Of a stretch of DNA of 64,000 nt, positions 38,490 to 47,156 are shown piece after piece. Each line of letters begins with the position of its first letter. The stretch's first letter is position 1. The position numbers and the translations under genes were made by a program. This DNA comes from Ensifer sp. Root278. Lineage in GTDB: Bacteria; Pseudomonadota; Alphaproteobacteria; Rhizobiales; Rhizobiaceae. The stretch covers positions 90,698-154,697 of the forward strand of contig NZ_LMJJ01000006.1 of the NCBI RefSeq assembly GCF_001429285.1. The letters run 5' to 3'. Below the pieces are notes generated by a model. That model was given only the letters and a program-made list of their open reading frames with translations, made no database searches and was not told the DNA's origin.

Positions 38490-39209
38490 ATGTCTCTGTT
38501 AGAGCTCGAGCGGGTCTCGAAGCGCTTCGGCGCGCTGACCGTCGCCGACGAGATCAGCTTTTCGGTCGGCGAGGGTGAGGCGCTGGGCATCATCGGGCCA
38601 AACGGCGCCGGCAAGTCGACGCTGTTCAATCTGATTACCGGCAACATCGCCGCCGACAGCGGCACGGTCCGCTTCGGCGGCGTGGATGTCACCCGAACGC
38701 CGCCGATGGCGCGCTGTCTTTCGGGCATGGGGCGGACCTTCCAGATCCCGCAACCCTTCGAAAAGCTGACAGTCTTTGAGAACCTGCTCGTCGCGGGCAG
38801 TTTTGGCACGCGGCGGCGCGAGGCGGAAGCCTGTGACCGCTGCGCCGAAATCCTGGTGGACACCGGCCTGTTCGAGAAGGCGAATGTACTGGCCGGCGGC
38901 CTCACCCTTCTGCAGCGCAAGCGGCTGGAACTGGCAAGGGCGCTTGCCACCGAACCCCGGCTGTTGCTGCTGGACGAGATCGCCGGCGGTTTGACGGAAG
39001 CCGAATGCCACCAACTGGTCGCGACCATCAGTGCCATCCAGCAAAAGGGCGTTGCCGTCATCTGGATCGAACATGTGCTTCATGCGCTGACCTCGGTGGT
39101 CGAACGGCTTCTGGTTCTCAACTTCGGCAAGGTGATCGGTATTGGAAAACCCGACGAGCTCATGGCGTCGCGTGCCGTCCAGGAGATCTATCTGGGGATC
39201 GAGCTATGA
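38490..39209 (+). CDS. ABC transporter ATP-binding protein, LivG type
   Basis: A 239-residue ATPase. Walker A is GPNGAGKS (36-43), Walker B LLLLDEIA (158-165) and the switch His is in WIEHVLHAL. The signature that is normally LSxGQ (LPYGQQRR in LivG) reads LTLLQRKR (138-145), so the invariant glycine is missing. The start at 38490 is preceded by GGAGGG. It overlaps the next ATPase gene by ATGA. The five-gene importer is internal to the aromatic island. Confidence 0.88.
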   Translation: MSLLELERVSKRFGALTVADEISFSVGEGEALGIIGPNGAGKSTLFNLITGNIAADSGTVRFGGVDVTRTPPMARCLSGMGRTFQIPQPFEKLTVFENLLVAGSFGTRRREAEACDRCAEILVDTGLFEKANVLAGGLTLLQRKRLELARALATEPRLLLLDEIAGGLTEAECHQLVATISAIQQKGVAVIWIEHVLHALTSVVERLLVLNFGKVIGIGKPDELMASRAVQEIYLGIEL

Positions 39210-39928
39210 CGGCTATGCTTGAAACCAGAGGGCTCAAGGCCTTCTACGGCGACTTCCAGGCCCTTTTCGGTGTCGATATCGCCGTTGCCAAGGGGGAAAC
39301 CGTTGCGATCATCGGCGCCAATGGCGCGGGCAAGACCAGCCTGATGCGCGCGATCTCCGGCGTGCTCACAAGCGAGCCGGGCATGGTCGTCTATCGCGAT
39401 GAACCGATCGGCGCGCTGGCAGCACCCGACGTGCTTGCCCGCGGCATCGCCATGGTACCGGAAGGCCGCCGGCTGTTCCCGTCGCTGACCGTCGAGGAGA
39501 ACCTGTTGATCGGCGCCTATGGCCGCAAGGGACAGGGACCATGGACTCTAGAGAGTGTCTATGAGCTCTTCCCGATCCTGCGCGAGCGTCGAAACAACCC
39601 GGCGACGGCCCTTTCCGGCGGCCAGCAGCAGATGGTGGCGATCGGCCGGGCACTGATGTCCAACCCGGACGTGCTGCTCTGCGACGAGATCAGCCTCGGC
39701 CTGGCACCGGTCGTCGTTCGCGACATCTATGCGGCTTTCCCGCGTATCCGCGCAACGGGCGCCTCGATGGTCATCGTCGAGCAAGACATCGCCCAGGCAC
39801 TGAAGGTCGCAACCCAGGTCTATTGCCTGATGGAAGGGCGGGTGACGCTTTCGGGGCGTCCGGAGGTGCTGACCCGCGAACAGATCCACCAGGCCTATTT
39901 CGGAGCGCCGCGCCATGAGCTTCATTGA
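39206..39928 (+). CDS. ABC transporter ATP-binding protein, LivF type
   Basis: A 240-residue ATPase with Walker A GANGAGKT, signature LSGGQQQM, Walker B LLCDEISLGL and the family-specific LFPSLTVEENL. It forms the second half of the ATPase heterodimer with the LivG-like protein and has the canonical signature that its partner lacks. Its ATG overlaps the preceding stop, and its end overlaps the start of the LivH permease by 14 bp. Confidence 0.92.
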   Translation: MTAMLETRGLKAFYGDFQALFGVDIAVAKGETVAIIGANGAGKTSLMRAISGVLTSEPGMVVYRDEPIGALAAPDVLARGIAMVPEGRRLFPSLTVEENLLIGAYGRKGQGPWTLESVYELFPILRERRNNPATALSGGQQQMVAIGRALMSNPDVLLCDEISLGLAPVVVRDIYAAFPRIRATGASMVIVEQDIAQALKVATQVYCLMEGRVTLSGRPEVLTREQIHQAYFGAPRHELH

Positions 39929-40778
39929 CACGATCGTGCAGGGCGTTCTGCTCGGCGGGCTCTACGCCCTGTTTGCCGCCGGCCTGAGCCTGGTCTTCGG
40001 CATCATGCGGCTCGTCAATCTCGCCCATGGCGACCTGATCGTGCTTGCCGCATTCCTGATCCTTTTGCTGACCTCGGCGCTCGGCCTCAATCCATTCCTG
40101 GCAGCGCTCATTGCCGCGCCACTGATGTTCCTGACAGGTTGGGGCCTGCAATACTTCGTGCTCAATCGCACGCTCGGCAAGGACGTGTTGCCGCCGCTGC
40201 TCGTCACGTTCGGCATCTCCATCGTCCTCCAGAATGGCCTGCTCGAAGCGTTTTCCGCCGACAGCCGCCGCGTGTCCATCGGGGCGCTGGAAAGTGCTTC
40301 GATCGGCGTCGGCTCGCTCAACATAGGCCTGATGCCGTTGATGACCTTCCTGTCGGCGCTCGCCGTGATCTTCGGCCTCAACCAGCTGATCTATCGAACG
40401 GCGCTCGGGCGCGCCTTCCGCGCGACCTCCGACGACATCGTGACGGCCGGGCTGATGGGTATTCGCCCGCAACGCGTCTTCGCCATGGCGACCGGGCTTG
40501 CCATGGTCGTGGTGACGATCGCCGCCCTCTATCTTGGCACGCGCGCCAACTTCGATCCGACATCGGGACCGTCCCGCCTGATCTACGCCTTCGAAGCCGT
40601 GATCATCGGCGGCCTCGGCTCGCTCTGGGGAACGCTTGCCGGCGGGGTCATCCTCGGCGTTGCGCAGACGCTTGGGGCGGCCGTCAATCCGGAATGGCAG
40701 ATCCTTGCCGGACATCTCGCCTTCCTCACCGTTCTCGTCATCAAGCCACGCGGGCTTTTCCCCCGCGCCGTCGATTGA
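39915..40778 (+). CDS. ABC transporter permease, LivH type
   Basis: A 287-residue membrane protein with about eight helices. The family start is GVLLGGLYALFAAGLSLVFGIMRLVNLAHGDL, and EAVIIGGLGSLWGTLAGGVILG near the end is the loop that contacts the ATPase. It builds one half of the membrane channel of the presumed aromatic importer. Short overlap with livF upstream and 10 bp to livM downstream. Confidence 0.93.
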   Translation: MSFIDTIVQGVLLGGLYALFAAGLSLVFGIMRLVNLAHGDLIVLAAFLILLLTSALGLNPFLAALIAAPLMFLTGWGLQYFVLNRTLGKDVLPPLLVTFGISIVLQNGLLEAFSADSRRVSIGALESASIGVGSLNIGLMPLMTFLSALAVIFGLNQLIYRTALGRAFRATSDDIVTAGLMGIRPQRVFAMATGLAMVVVTIAALYLGTRANFDPTSGPSRLIYAFEAVIIGGLGSLWGTLAGGVILGVAQTLGAAVNPEWQILAGHLAFLTVLVIKPRGLFPRAVD

Positions 40779-40788
40779 GGTCAAGCCG

Positions 40789-41874
40789 ATGTCCATCGCC
40801 ATTCCGTCCTTCAAGGTCGAAACCCGGAGCGGAACCTCATCGCTTGCAGCTTTGGCGGCAGTCGCCGGGCTCGCGCTTGCGATTGCAGCTCCCCTCATCG
40901 TGTCCCGCAGCGTCGTGCAGGATCTCTTCTTCATCCTGACCATGCTGGTGCTGGCGCAAAACTGGAACCTGCTTGCCGGCTATGCCGGGCTGATCTCGGT
41001 CGGCCAGCAAGTTTTCGTCGGCTTCGGCGCCTATGCGATGTTCGGTGCGGTCATTCTGGCGGGCGTCGATCCCATCGTTGCGATCCTGATTGCCGGCGCT
41101 CTTTCGGCGCTCCTCGCCATTCCGACGGCCTTTTTCACCTTCCGGCTGCAGGGACCCTATTTCGCCATCGGCACCTGGGTGGTGGCCGAGGTGGTGCGGC
41201 TGCTGCTCGCACAGTGGAAGGCGCTCGGCGGGGGTACCGGCACGTCGCTGCCGCGCGAGGCGACGAAGGACATGGCAGGCGTCGATATCGTGCGTGACCT
41301 CTTCGGTATGAAGGCGGCCGCAGCCAGCGATGCCCTCACCTATTGGATTGCGCTCCTCCTGGCGCTCGCGACGATCGGCTTCATCTACCGCCTGCTGCGA
41401 AGCAAGCAGGGGCTCGGTCTTGCGGCCGTGCGCGACAACGAGCAGACCGCCCGTGCCGTCGGCGTCGACGCCCGCCGCATGAAGGCTCTGGTCTACGTAG
41501 CGACGGCCTACGTCACTGGACTGGCCGGTGCGCTGATCTACGTGCAGAAAGCGCGTATTTCGCCGGACGCGGCTTTCTCCGTCACCGACTGGACGGCCTA
41601 TGTCATCTTCATCGTGGTGATCGGCGGGATCGGCACCATCGAAGGGCCGATCGTCGGCGTGGTGCTTTTCTTCCTGCTGCAAAAGCTCTTCGCCGATTTT
41701 GGCTCCTGGTACCTGCTGGTCCTTGGCCTCATCGGCATCCTCGTCATGCTCTTTTCGCCGCGCGGTCTCTGGGGCCTGTTCTCCGATCGCACCGGAATCC
41801 AGCTCTTTCCGGTCCGTCGCAAATTGATCGACGGACCACTCGCACACATGCCAAAGGGAGGACCAAATGGCTGA
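40789..41874 (+). CDS. ABC transporter permease, LivM type
   Basis: A 361-residue permease with about ten helices. NWNLLAGYAGLISVGQQVFVGFGAYA, GPYFAIGTWVVAEVVRLL and IGGIGTIEGPIVGVVLFFLLQKL are LivM family blocks. The ATG at 40789 has a weak GAGG upstream. Its end overlaps the start of the FAD monooxygenase gene by 8 bp, tying transport and the first catabolic step together. Confidence 0.92.
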   Translation: MSIAIPSFKVETRSGTSSLAALAAVAGLALAIAAPLIVSRSVVQDLFFILTMLVLAQNWNLLAGYAGLISVGQQVFVGFGAYAMFGAVILAGVDPIVAILIAGALSALLAIPTAFFTFRLQGPYFAIGTWVVAEVVRLLLAQWKALGGGTGTSLPREATKDMAGVDIVRDLFGMKAAAASDALTYWIALLLALATIGFIYRLLRSKQGLGLAAVRDNEQTARAVGVDARRMKALVYVATAYVTGLAGALIYVQKARISPDAAFSVTDWTAYVIFIVVIGGIGTIEGPIVGVVLFFLLQKLFADFGSWYLLVLGLIGILVMLFSPRGLWGLFSDRTGIQLFPVRRKLIDGPLAHMPKGGPNG

Positions 41875-43621
41875 TATCACAACCGACGTACTCATCATCG
41901 GCACGGGGCCAGCCGGTTCCGCCACGGCCGCCCTGCTTTCGAGCTACGGCATCGAAAACATGGTGATCAACCGCTATCGCTGGCTGGCGAACACGCCACG
42001 CGCCCATATCACCAACCAGCGCACGATGGAGGTCCTGCGCGATCTCGGCCGGGACGTGGAAGACGAGGTCTATATGTTCGCCGCCGAACAGGACCTGATG
42101 GGCGAGAACGTCTTTTGTACCTCGCTTGCGGGCGAAGAGATCGGACGCATGAAAAGCTGGGGCAAGCACCCGGTCTCGCGCGCCGAACACCAGCTATCCT
42201 CGCCGAGCCAGATGAACGATCTGCCCCAGACTTTCATGGAGCCGCTCCTATTCAAGACGGCTTGCTCGCGCGGTACCCAGGCGCGGATGTCGACGGAATA
42301 TGTCAGCCATGTACAGGACGGCGAAGGCGTTACCACGACCTGTCTCGACCGGTTGACCGGCAAGGAAATCACCGTTCGCTCGAAGTATCTGATCGGTGCT
42401 GACGGCGGCAATTCGAAGGTCGCGGAGCATGCCGGGCTCACCTTCGAGGGCCGGATGGGCGTTGCCGGCTCAATGAACATCCTGTTTGAGGCCGACCTGT
42501 CGCGTTATGTCGCCCACCGTCCTTCGGTACTCTACTGGGTGCTACAACCGGGGGCCGACGTCGGCGGTATCGGCATGGGCCTCGTGCGCATGGTCCGCCC
42601 CTGGAACGAATGGCTGATCGTCTGGGGATACGATATCAACCAGCCGGCACCGGCCGTCGACGAAGCCCATGCGAAGAAGGTGGTGCGCGACCTGGTCGGC
42701 GTGCAAGATCTGGATGTCACGATCAAGCAGGTCTCGACCTGGACGGTCAACAACATGTATGCGACGACGATGTCGAACGGACGCGTCTTCTGCATGGGCG
42801 ATGCCACGCATCGCCATCCGCCATCGAACGGGCTCGGCTCCAACACCTCGATCCAGGATGCCTTCAACCTTGCCTGGAAGCTCGCTTTTGTGCTGAAGGG
42901 CCAGGCGAGCGAAAAGCTGCTTGATACCTACACAACGGAGCGAGCGCCGGTCGCCAAGCAGATCGTCACCCGCGCCAACAAGTCGATTGAAGAGTTCGGC
43001 CCGATCTTCAAGGCGCTCGGCCTGCTCGATTCCATCGATCCGGTGAAGATGCAGCAGAACATGGATGCGCGCTGCCGCGATACGCCGGCGGCGGAAGAAC
43101 AGCGCGCCGCCATCCGCAAGGCGATCGCCGCCAAGGTCTACGAGTTCGACGCCCACGGCGTCGAGATGAACCAGCGCTATCGTTCGGATGCGATCGTCAC
43201 CGATGGTCAACCCGAACCGGCCTTTGCCAAGGACCCGGAACTGCATTTCCAGCAGACCACCTGGCCGGGGGCCCGACTGCCGCATGCATGGGTTTTCTCT
43301 GGCGATGGGAAGAAGGCCTCGACGCTCGATCTCTCCGGCCACGGCCGGTTCACGGTCCTGACCGGGATCGGCGGACAGGGGTGGATCGAAGCGGCGAAGG
43401 TCGTCGGCTATGAGCTTGGTGTCGATATTGCGGCCCACGCCATCGGCGCACGGCAGCAGTGGGATGATTTCACCGGCGACTGGGCCGGGCTGAGCGAAGT
43501 GCGTGACAGCGGCATCGTTCTCGTGCGTCCTGACCATCACGTCTGCTGGCGCTCGGAGGCGCAGTCGGCAGATCCCGTCGCAGACCTTCGTCGGGTCATG
43601 ACATCAGTGCTTGGGAGGTGA
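41867..43621 (+). CDS. FAD-dependent phenol/aromatic hydroxylase (TfdB-like)
   Basis: A 584-residue class A flavoprotein monooxygenase. It has DVLIIGTGPAGSATAALL for ADP binding, TPRAHITNQRTMEVLRDLG, YLIGADGGNSKVAEHAGL (the DG motif), GRVFCMGDATHRHPPSNGLGSNTSIQDAFNLAWKL for FAD ribityl binding and a thioredoxin-like C-terminal domain. The closest family I recognise is 2,4-dichlorophenol 6-monooxygenase and related phenol or resorcinol hydroxylases. With hydroxyquinol dioxygenase 3 bp downstream, the likely role is ortho-hydroxylation of a dihydroxybenzene such as resorcinol to hydroxyquinol. The exact substrate is inferred. Confidence 0.87.
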   Translation: MADITTDVLIIGTGPAGSATAALLSSYGIENMVINRYRWLANTPRAHITNQRTMEVLRDLGRDVEDEVYMFAAEQDLMGENVFCTSLAGEEIGRMKSWGKHPVSRAEHQLSSPSQMNDLPQTFMEPLLFKTACSRGTQARMSTEYVSHVQDGEGVTTTCLDRLTGKEITVRSKYLIGADGGNSKVAEHAGLTFEGRMGVAGSMNILFEADLSRYVAHRPSVLYWVLQPGADVGGIGMGLVRMVRPWNEWLIVWGYDINQPAPAVDEAHAKKVVRDLVGVQDLDVTIKQVSTWTVNNMYATTMSNGRVFCMGDATHRHPPSNGLGSNTSIQDAFNLAWKLAFVLKGQASEKLLDTYTTERAPVAKQIVTRANKSIEEFGPIFKALGLLDSIDPVKMQQNMDARCRDTPAAEEQRAAIRKAIAAKVYEFDAHGVEMNQRYRSDAIVTDGQPEPAFAKDPELHFQQTTWPGARLPHAWVFSGDGKKASTLDLSGHGRFTVLTGIGGQGWIEAAKVVGYELGVDIAAHAIGARQQWDDFTGDWAGLSEVRDSGIVLVRPDHHVCWRSEAQSADPVADLRRVMTSVLGR

Positions 43622-43624
43622 TCC

Positions 43625-44515
43625 ATGGAAGCGCATGAGAAAGGCTTCTTCACCGAAGAAAACTCGATTGAGGTCGTCACGGGCCGCAACAAAAATGCCA
43701 AGGACGAACGACTGAAACAGATCATGGACGTCGTGACGCGCAAGCTGCACGAAGCGGTGAGGGAAATCGAGCCGACGCAGGAGGAGTGGATGGAGGCGAT
43801 CCTCTTCCTCACACGCACCGGACAGATGTGTAACGAATGGCGGCAAGAGTTCATCCTTTTGTCCGACACGCTCGGCGTCTCGATGCTGGTCGACGCAATC
43901 AACAATCGCAAGCCGTCGGGTGCCTCCGAAAGCACCGTGCTGGGCCCGTTTCATGTCCAGGACGCGCCGGAGCTCGAGATGGGCGCAAACATCTGTCTCG
44001 ACCAGAAGGGCGAGGACATGGTGGTCGGCGGTCGCATCCTCGATACCGAGGGCAGGCCCATTGCTGACGCCGTGATCGATGTCTGGCAGGCCAATGACGA
44101 AGGTTTCTATGACGTTCAGCAGAAGGGCATCCAGCCGGAGTTCAACTTGCGCGGCGTCTTCCGCACCGGGCCAGACGGCGGATATTGGTTCCGGGCGGTA
44201 AAGCCGAAATACTACCCGATCCCGAACGACGGTCCGGTCGGCCGGATGCTGGAGCATCTCGGGCGTCACCCCAACCGCCCGGCCCATCTCCACTACATCA
44301 TCAAGGCCGACGGGTACGAGACGCTCATCACCCACATCTTCGATCCGGATGATCCGTATATCCATTCGGATGCGGTGTTCGGAGTGAAGCAGAGCCTGCT
44401 GGCGACTTTCCGGCGCGTTGAGGACCCGGGCCGCGCCGCGGATTACGGATTTTCGGGTCGCTTCTGGGAAGTAAACCACGATTTCGTGCTGGCGCGGTCA
44501 AAGGGCGCCAACTGA
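43625..44515 (+). CDS. hydroxyquinol 1,2-dioxygenase (copy 2)
   Basis: A 296-residue intradiol dioxygenase. Fe ligands are Tyr162 (GFYDVQQ), Tyr197 (KPKYYPIPNDGP), His221 and His223 (RPAHLHY). YYPIPNDGPVGRML is the form characteristic of hydroxyquinol enzymes, so this copy is the more typical of the two. It converts hydroxyquinol to maleylacetate, which the reductase at 36 kb then reduces. GGGAGG precedes the ATG, 3 bp after the monooxygenase stop. Last gene of the island. Confidence 0.92.
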   Translation: MEAHEKGFFTEENSIEVVTGRNKNAKDERLKQIMDVVTRKLHEAVREIEPTQEEWMEAILFLTRTGQMCNEWRQEFILLSDTLGVSMLVDAINNRKPSGASESTVLGPFHVQDAPELEMGANICLDQKGEDMVVGGRILDTEGRPIADAVIDVWQANDEGFYDVQQKGIQPEFNLRGVFRTGPDGGYWFRAVKPKYYPIPNDGPVGRMLEHLGRHPNRPAHLHYIIKADGYETLITHIFDPDDPYIHSDAVFGVKQSLLATFRRVEDPGRAADYGFSGRFWEVNHDFVLARSKGAN

Positions 44516-44640
44516 CCGGTTCCGAGGTCATTGCCTAGCAGCGGCACGCCAAAAAAGCAATCGTCGCTCAGGCCGCAGGCTCGCCATTCTGCTGCAAGAC
44601 CACGTCCAGCATTGCTGGCGTGCGTGACTTCGACGTGGAA

Positions 44641-44688
44641 GAAGGAGGAGGCAGGAAGGTTATTCCCTTGCCTCCTTCGGATCCTCAG
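44641..44688. terminator. inverted repeat downstream of the aromatic operon
   Basis: GAAGGAGG (44641-44648) can pair with CCTCCTTC (44681-44688), and the inner AGGCAGGAA and TTCCCTTGCCT segments partly pair as well. It lies between the hydroxyquinol dioxygenase and nadE, without a U tract. Possible end of the upstream operon. The rest of the 249-bp gap shows nothing else recognisable. Confidence 0.4.
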
Positions 44689-44764
44689 ATGAAATATCTG
44701 GTGCGGTCACCCCGAAGGGACGGACCGCCAGGAGCAACGAGGCGAAGGCAGCAGGAGACATTCA

Positions 44765-45607
44765 GTGAAAGAGCAACTTGCCATCATTCAGGCGCTTGGC
44801 GTTCGATCGGAGTTCGATGCGCTGAGCGAAATCCGCACGCGGATTGAATTCCTGAAGGCATATCTCGTGCAAGGCGGACAGCGCGCCTACGTGCTCGGGA
44901 TCAGCGGCGGGGTCGATTCCCTGACGGCCGGGCTTCTCGCCCAGCGCGCCGTTCAGGAGTTACGCGAAAGCGGCCATTCGGCGACGTTCATTGCCGTCCG
45001 GCTTCCCTACGGTGTGCAGGCGGACGAACACGATGCGGCCGCAGCCGTCGCTGCGATCCGCCCGGACCGTGTCATCACCGTGGATATAAAACCGGCGGCC
45101 GATAGCCTCATGGACGCAATCCTTGCCGGCGGCGTTGACCCGGCCCCACGTCATCATTTCATCCTCGGGAACGTGAAGGCACGGCAGAGGATGGTCGCCC
45201 AATATGCGATCGCCGGGGCATCGTCGGGTCTCGTCATCGGCACGGACCACGCTGCGGAGGCGCTCATGGGCTTCTACACGAAGTTCGGTGATGGCGCAGC
45301 GGACATTCTCCCTCTCGCCGGTCTGAACAAGCGCCGCGTCCGCGCCGTCGCCTCGAAACTCGGCGCGCCGGAACAGCTCGTCTGGAAAACTCCCACCGCT
45401 GACCTTGAATCGGACGCGCCTCTGCGGCCGGACGAGGACGCTTACGGCGTGACATACGACCAGATCGACGACTTTCTCGAAGGCAGAACTGTCGCGTCGG
45501 CTGCGGCTGAACGCATACTCTCAACCTATCGCGCCAGCGCACATAAGCGCGCCCTTCCCGTCGTTCCCACGGACCATCACCAGGTCTTGCACGCCACGAC
45601 TGCATGA
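44765..45607 (+). CDS. nadE: NH3-dependent NAD+ synthetase
   Basis: A 280-residue adenine-nucleotide alpha hydrolase with the PP-loop GISGGVDSLTAGLLAQRA near residue 46, the FILGNVKARQRMVAQYAIAG block, GTDHAAEALMGFYTKFGDG and WKTPTADLESDAP near the C-terminus. It amidates nicotinic acid adenine dinucleotide using free ammonia; there is no glutaminase domain. The start is GTG at 44765 with GGAG ten bases upstream. It stands alone between the aromatic and arsenic clusters. Rhizobia usually carry a glutamine-dependent enzyme as the housekeeping copy, so this is probably a second enzyme. Confidence 0.93.
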   Translation: MKEQLAIIQALGVRSEFDALSEIRTRIEFLKAYLVQGGQRAYVLGISGGVDSLTAGLLAQRAVQELRESGHSATFIAVRLPYGVQADEHDAAAAVAAIRPDRVITVDIKPAADSLMDAILAGGVDPAPRHHFILGNVKARQRMVAQYAIAGASSGLVIGTDHAAEALMGFYTKFGDGAADILPLAGLNKRRVRAVASKLGAPEQLVWKTPTADLESDAPLRPDEDAYGVTYDQIDDFLEGRTVASAAAERILSTYRASAHKRALPVVPTDHHQVLHATTA

Positions 45608-45810
45608 TATCTGCGGTTCGGCAAATCCTGGTCCATTCCGGTGTGAGGCCCGCGCAGACAAGCGACACCAGCGAGAAGGTATCATCACAGCTGTGAGCGC
45701 TGTTGCCGGGTGGATTATGCATTCGGGGCTGCTCCGGCTTCGCGCCAATAGTGGAGAGGAGGATCGTTGGCAGCAATTGACATATCCAATATATCTATTA
45801 TTCTGGATTA

Positions 45811-46164
45811 ATGGATAATATCACCGCAATGGCGGCGCTTGCCGCACTGGCCCAGTCTACCAGGCTCGAGACATTCCGGCTTCTCGTCCGACATGAACCG
45901 GATGGCGTGCCTGCCGGCGAACTTGCCCGCCTTCTCGACGTCCCGCAGAATACCATGTCGGCGCACCTCGCGACGCTGTTGCGCGCCGGCCTCGTGACAA
46001 GCGAACGGCAAAGCCGTTCGATCATCTATCGAGCCGACCTCCACGGCCTGCGAAACCTGACCCTTTTCCTGTTGAAAGACTGCTGTGGCGGCTCGACCGA
46101 ACTCTGTGCGCCGCTGATCGCCGAACTTACGCCCTGCTGCGGACCCGAGGTGAAGCTGTCATGA
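45811..46164 (+). CDS. arsR: ArsR-family arsenical-responsive repressor
   Basis: A 117-residue winged-helix repressor. The recognition helix lies in LLDVPQNTMSAHLATLLRAGLV. Cys91, Cys92 and Cys99 (KDCCGGSTELC) near the C-terminus, plus Cys109-Cys110, form the As(III)/Sb(III) site. The CC-x6-C arrangement recalls the C-terminal site of the Acidithiobacillus ArsR type rather than the E. coli CxC in the DNA-binding helix. First gene of the first arsenic operon; the AT-rich TATCCA...TGGATA pair around 45783-45817 may be its operator and includes the start codon. No clear ribosome site precedes the ATG. arsN2 follows with an ATGA overlap. Confidence 0.92.
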   Translation: MDNITAMAALAALAQSTRLETFRLLVRHEPDGVPAGELARLLDVPQNTMSAHLATLLRAGLVTSERQSRSIIYRADLHGLRNLTLFLLKDCCGGSTELCAPLIAELTPCCGPEVKLS

Positions 46165-46601
46165 GCGACATCAGACTAGAGCCAATCCCGGGAAGCGATC
46201 CCGGACTGAAGCTGGCGCTATCGGCCTCCGGTCTTCCGATCGAGGACCTCGGAGAGCCGGGACGCTCGTTCTTCAGGGCGGTTTCCTCCGATGGCGGCAC
46301 AATTGGCTACGCTGGCATTGAGACGTGCGGCGATGCGGTCCTCCTCAGGTCAATGGTCATCTTGCCCGAGCATCGTGGCAAGTCATTCGGCAAATCGCTG
46401 GCCAGGGAAACCCTGAAAGCCGTCAAAGAAAGCTCGGCAGTCTTCCTGGCTACGACGACCGCCGCGCCGTTCTTCGAAAGCCTCGGTTTCGTTGCGGTCG
46501 AGCGAGCCGATGCGCCGCCCGCCGTTCTCGCAACCCGTCAGCTTTCGGGCATTTGCCCGGCATCGGCCACGATCATGAAACTCAGCAATCCTCCGACCTA
46601 A
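46161..46601 (+). CDS. arsN2: arsenic-resistance GNAT acetyltransferase (ArsN2 type)
   Basis: A 146-residue GCN5-type N-acetyltransferase. The acetyl-CoA loop is LPEHRGKSFGKSLARETL near residue 75, followed by TTAAPFFESLGF typical of the C-terminal half. Location inside the ars operon, coupled to arsR by a 4-base overlap, identifies it as the ArsN2-like protein found in many ars operons. ArsN1 enzymes acetylate the antibiotic arsinothricin; the ArsN2 substrate is less certain, so detoxification of an organoarsenical is an inference. Confidence 0.82.
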   Translation: MSDIRLEPIPGSDPGLKLALSASGLPIEDLGEPGRSFFRAVSSDGGTIGYAGIETCGDAVLLRSMVILPEHRGKSFGKSLARETLKAVKESSAVFLATTTAAPFFESLGFVAVERADAPPAVLATRQLSGICPASATIMKLSNPPT

Positions 46602-46616
46602 CCACGGACAACGACC

Positions 46617-47156
46617 ATGACCGACAAGACCTACAACGTGCTTTTCCTGTGCACGGGCAATTCCGCACGTTCCATTCTCGCCGAATCCATCCTCAACAAA
46701 GAGGGCGGCGGACGGTTCAGGGCATTCTCCGCGGGCAGCCAGCCCAAAGGCGAGATCAATCCGCATGCGCTGAAGGAACTGCAAGCACTTGGTTATCCGG
46801 CGACTGGCTTCTCCTCCAAGAGTTGGGACGTCTTTGCCGAGCCTGGTGCGCCCGAAATGGACTTTATCTTCACCGTCTGCGACAGCGCACACGGCGAAGC
46901 CTGTCCGGTATGGATCGGACATCCGATGACCGCGCATTGGGGTGTCGAAGACCCGGCCGCCGTTGTTGGCACGGAGGTCGAAATCCAGCGCGCCTTCGCG
47001 CAAGCCGCCCGCTTCCTGAAGAACCGGATCATGGTGTTCGTCAGCCTCCCGCTGGCATCCTTCGATCACCTGGCGCTCGAAACGAAGCTCGGCCAGATCG
47101 GCGCGATGGAAGGTTCGGCGGCAAGCCAGGGAAAGTCCGCCAATGTCGACGTTTGA
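46617..47156 (+). CDS. arsC: arsenate reductase, LMW-phosphatase (thioredoxin-type) family
   Basis: A 179-residue protein with the phosphatase loop LFLCTGNSARS (CX5R, nucleophile Cys12), the redox-active downstream Cys in VCDSAHGEACPVW, and a family-typical middle with GEINPHALKELQALGY. It reduces arsenate to arsenite, with thioredoxin or glutathione/glutaredoxin regenerating it. Its last 14 bases overlap the arsenite exporter gene. A second, unrelated arsenate reductase lies two genes downstream. Confidence 0.93.
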   Translation: MTDKTYNVLFLCTGNSARSILAESILNKEGGGRFRAFSAGSQPKGEINPHALKELQALGYPATGFSSKSWDVFAEPGAPEMDFIFTVCDSAHGEACPVWIGHPMTAHWGVEDPAAVVGTEVEIQRAFAQAARFLKNRIMVFVSLPLASFDHLALETKLGQIGAMEGSAASQGKSANVDV

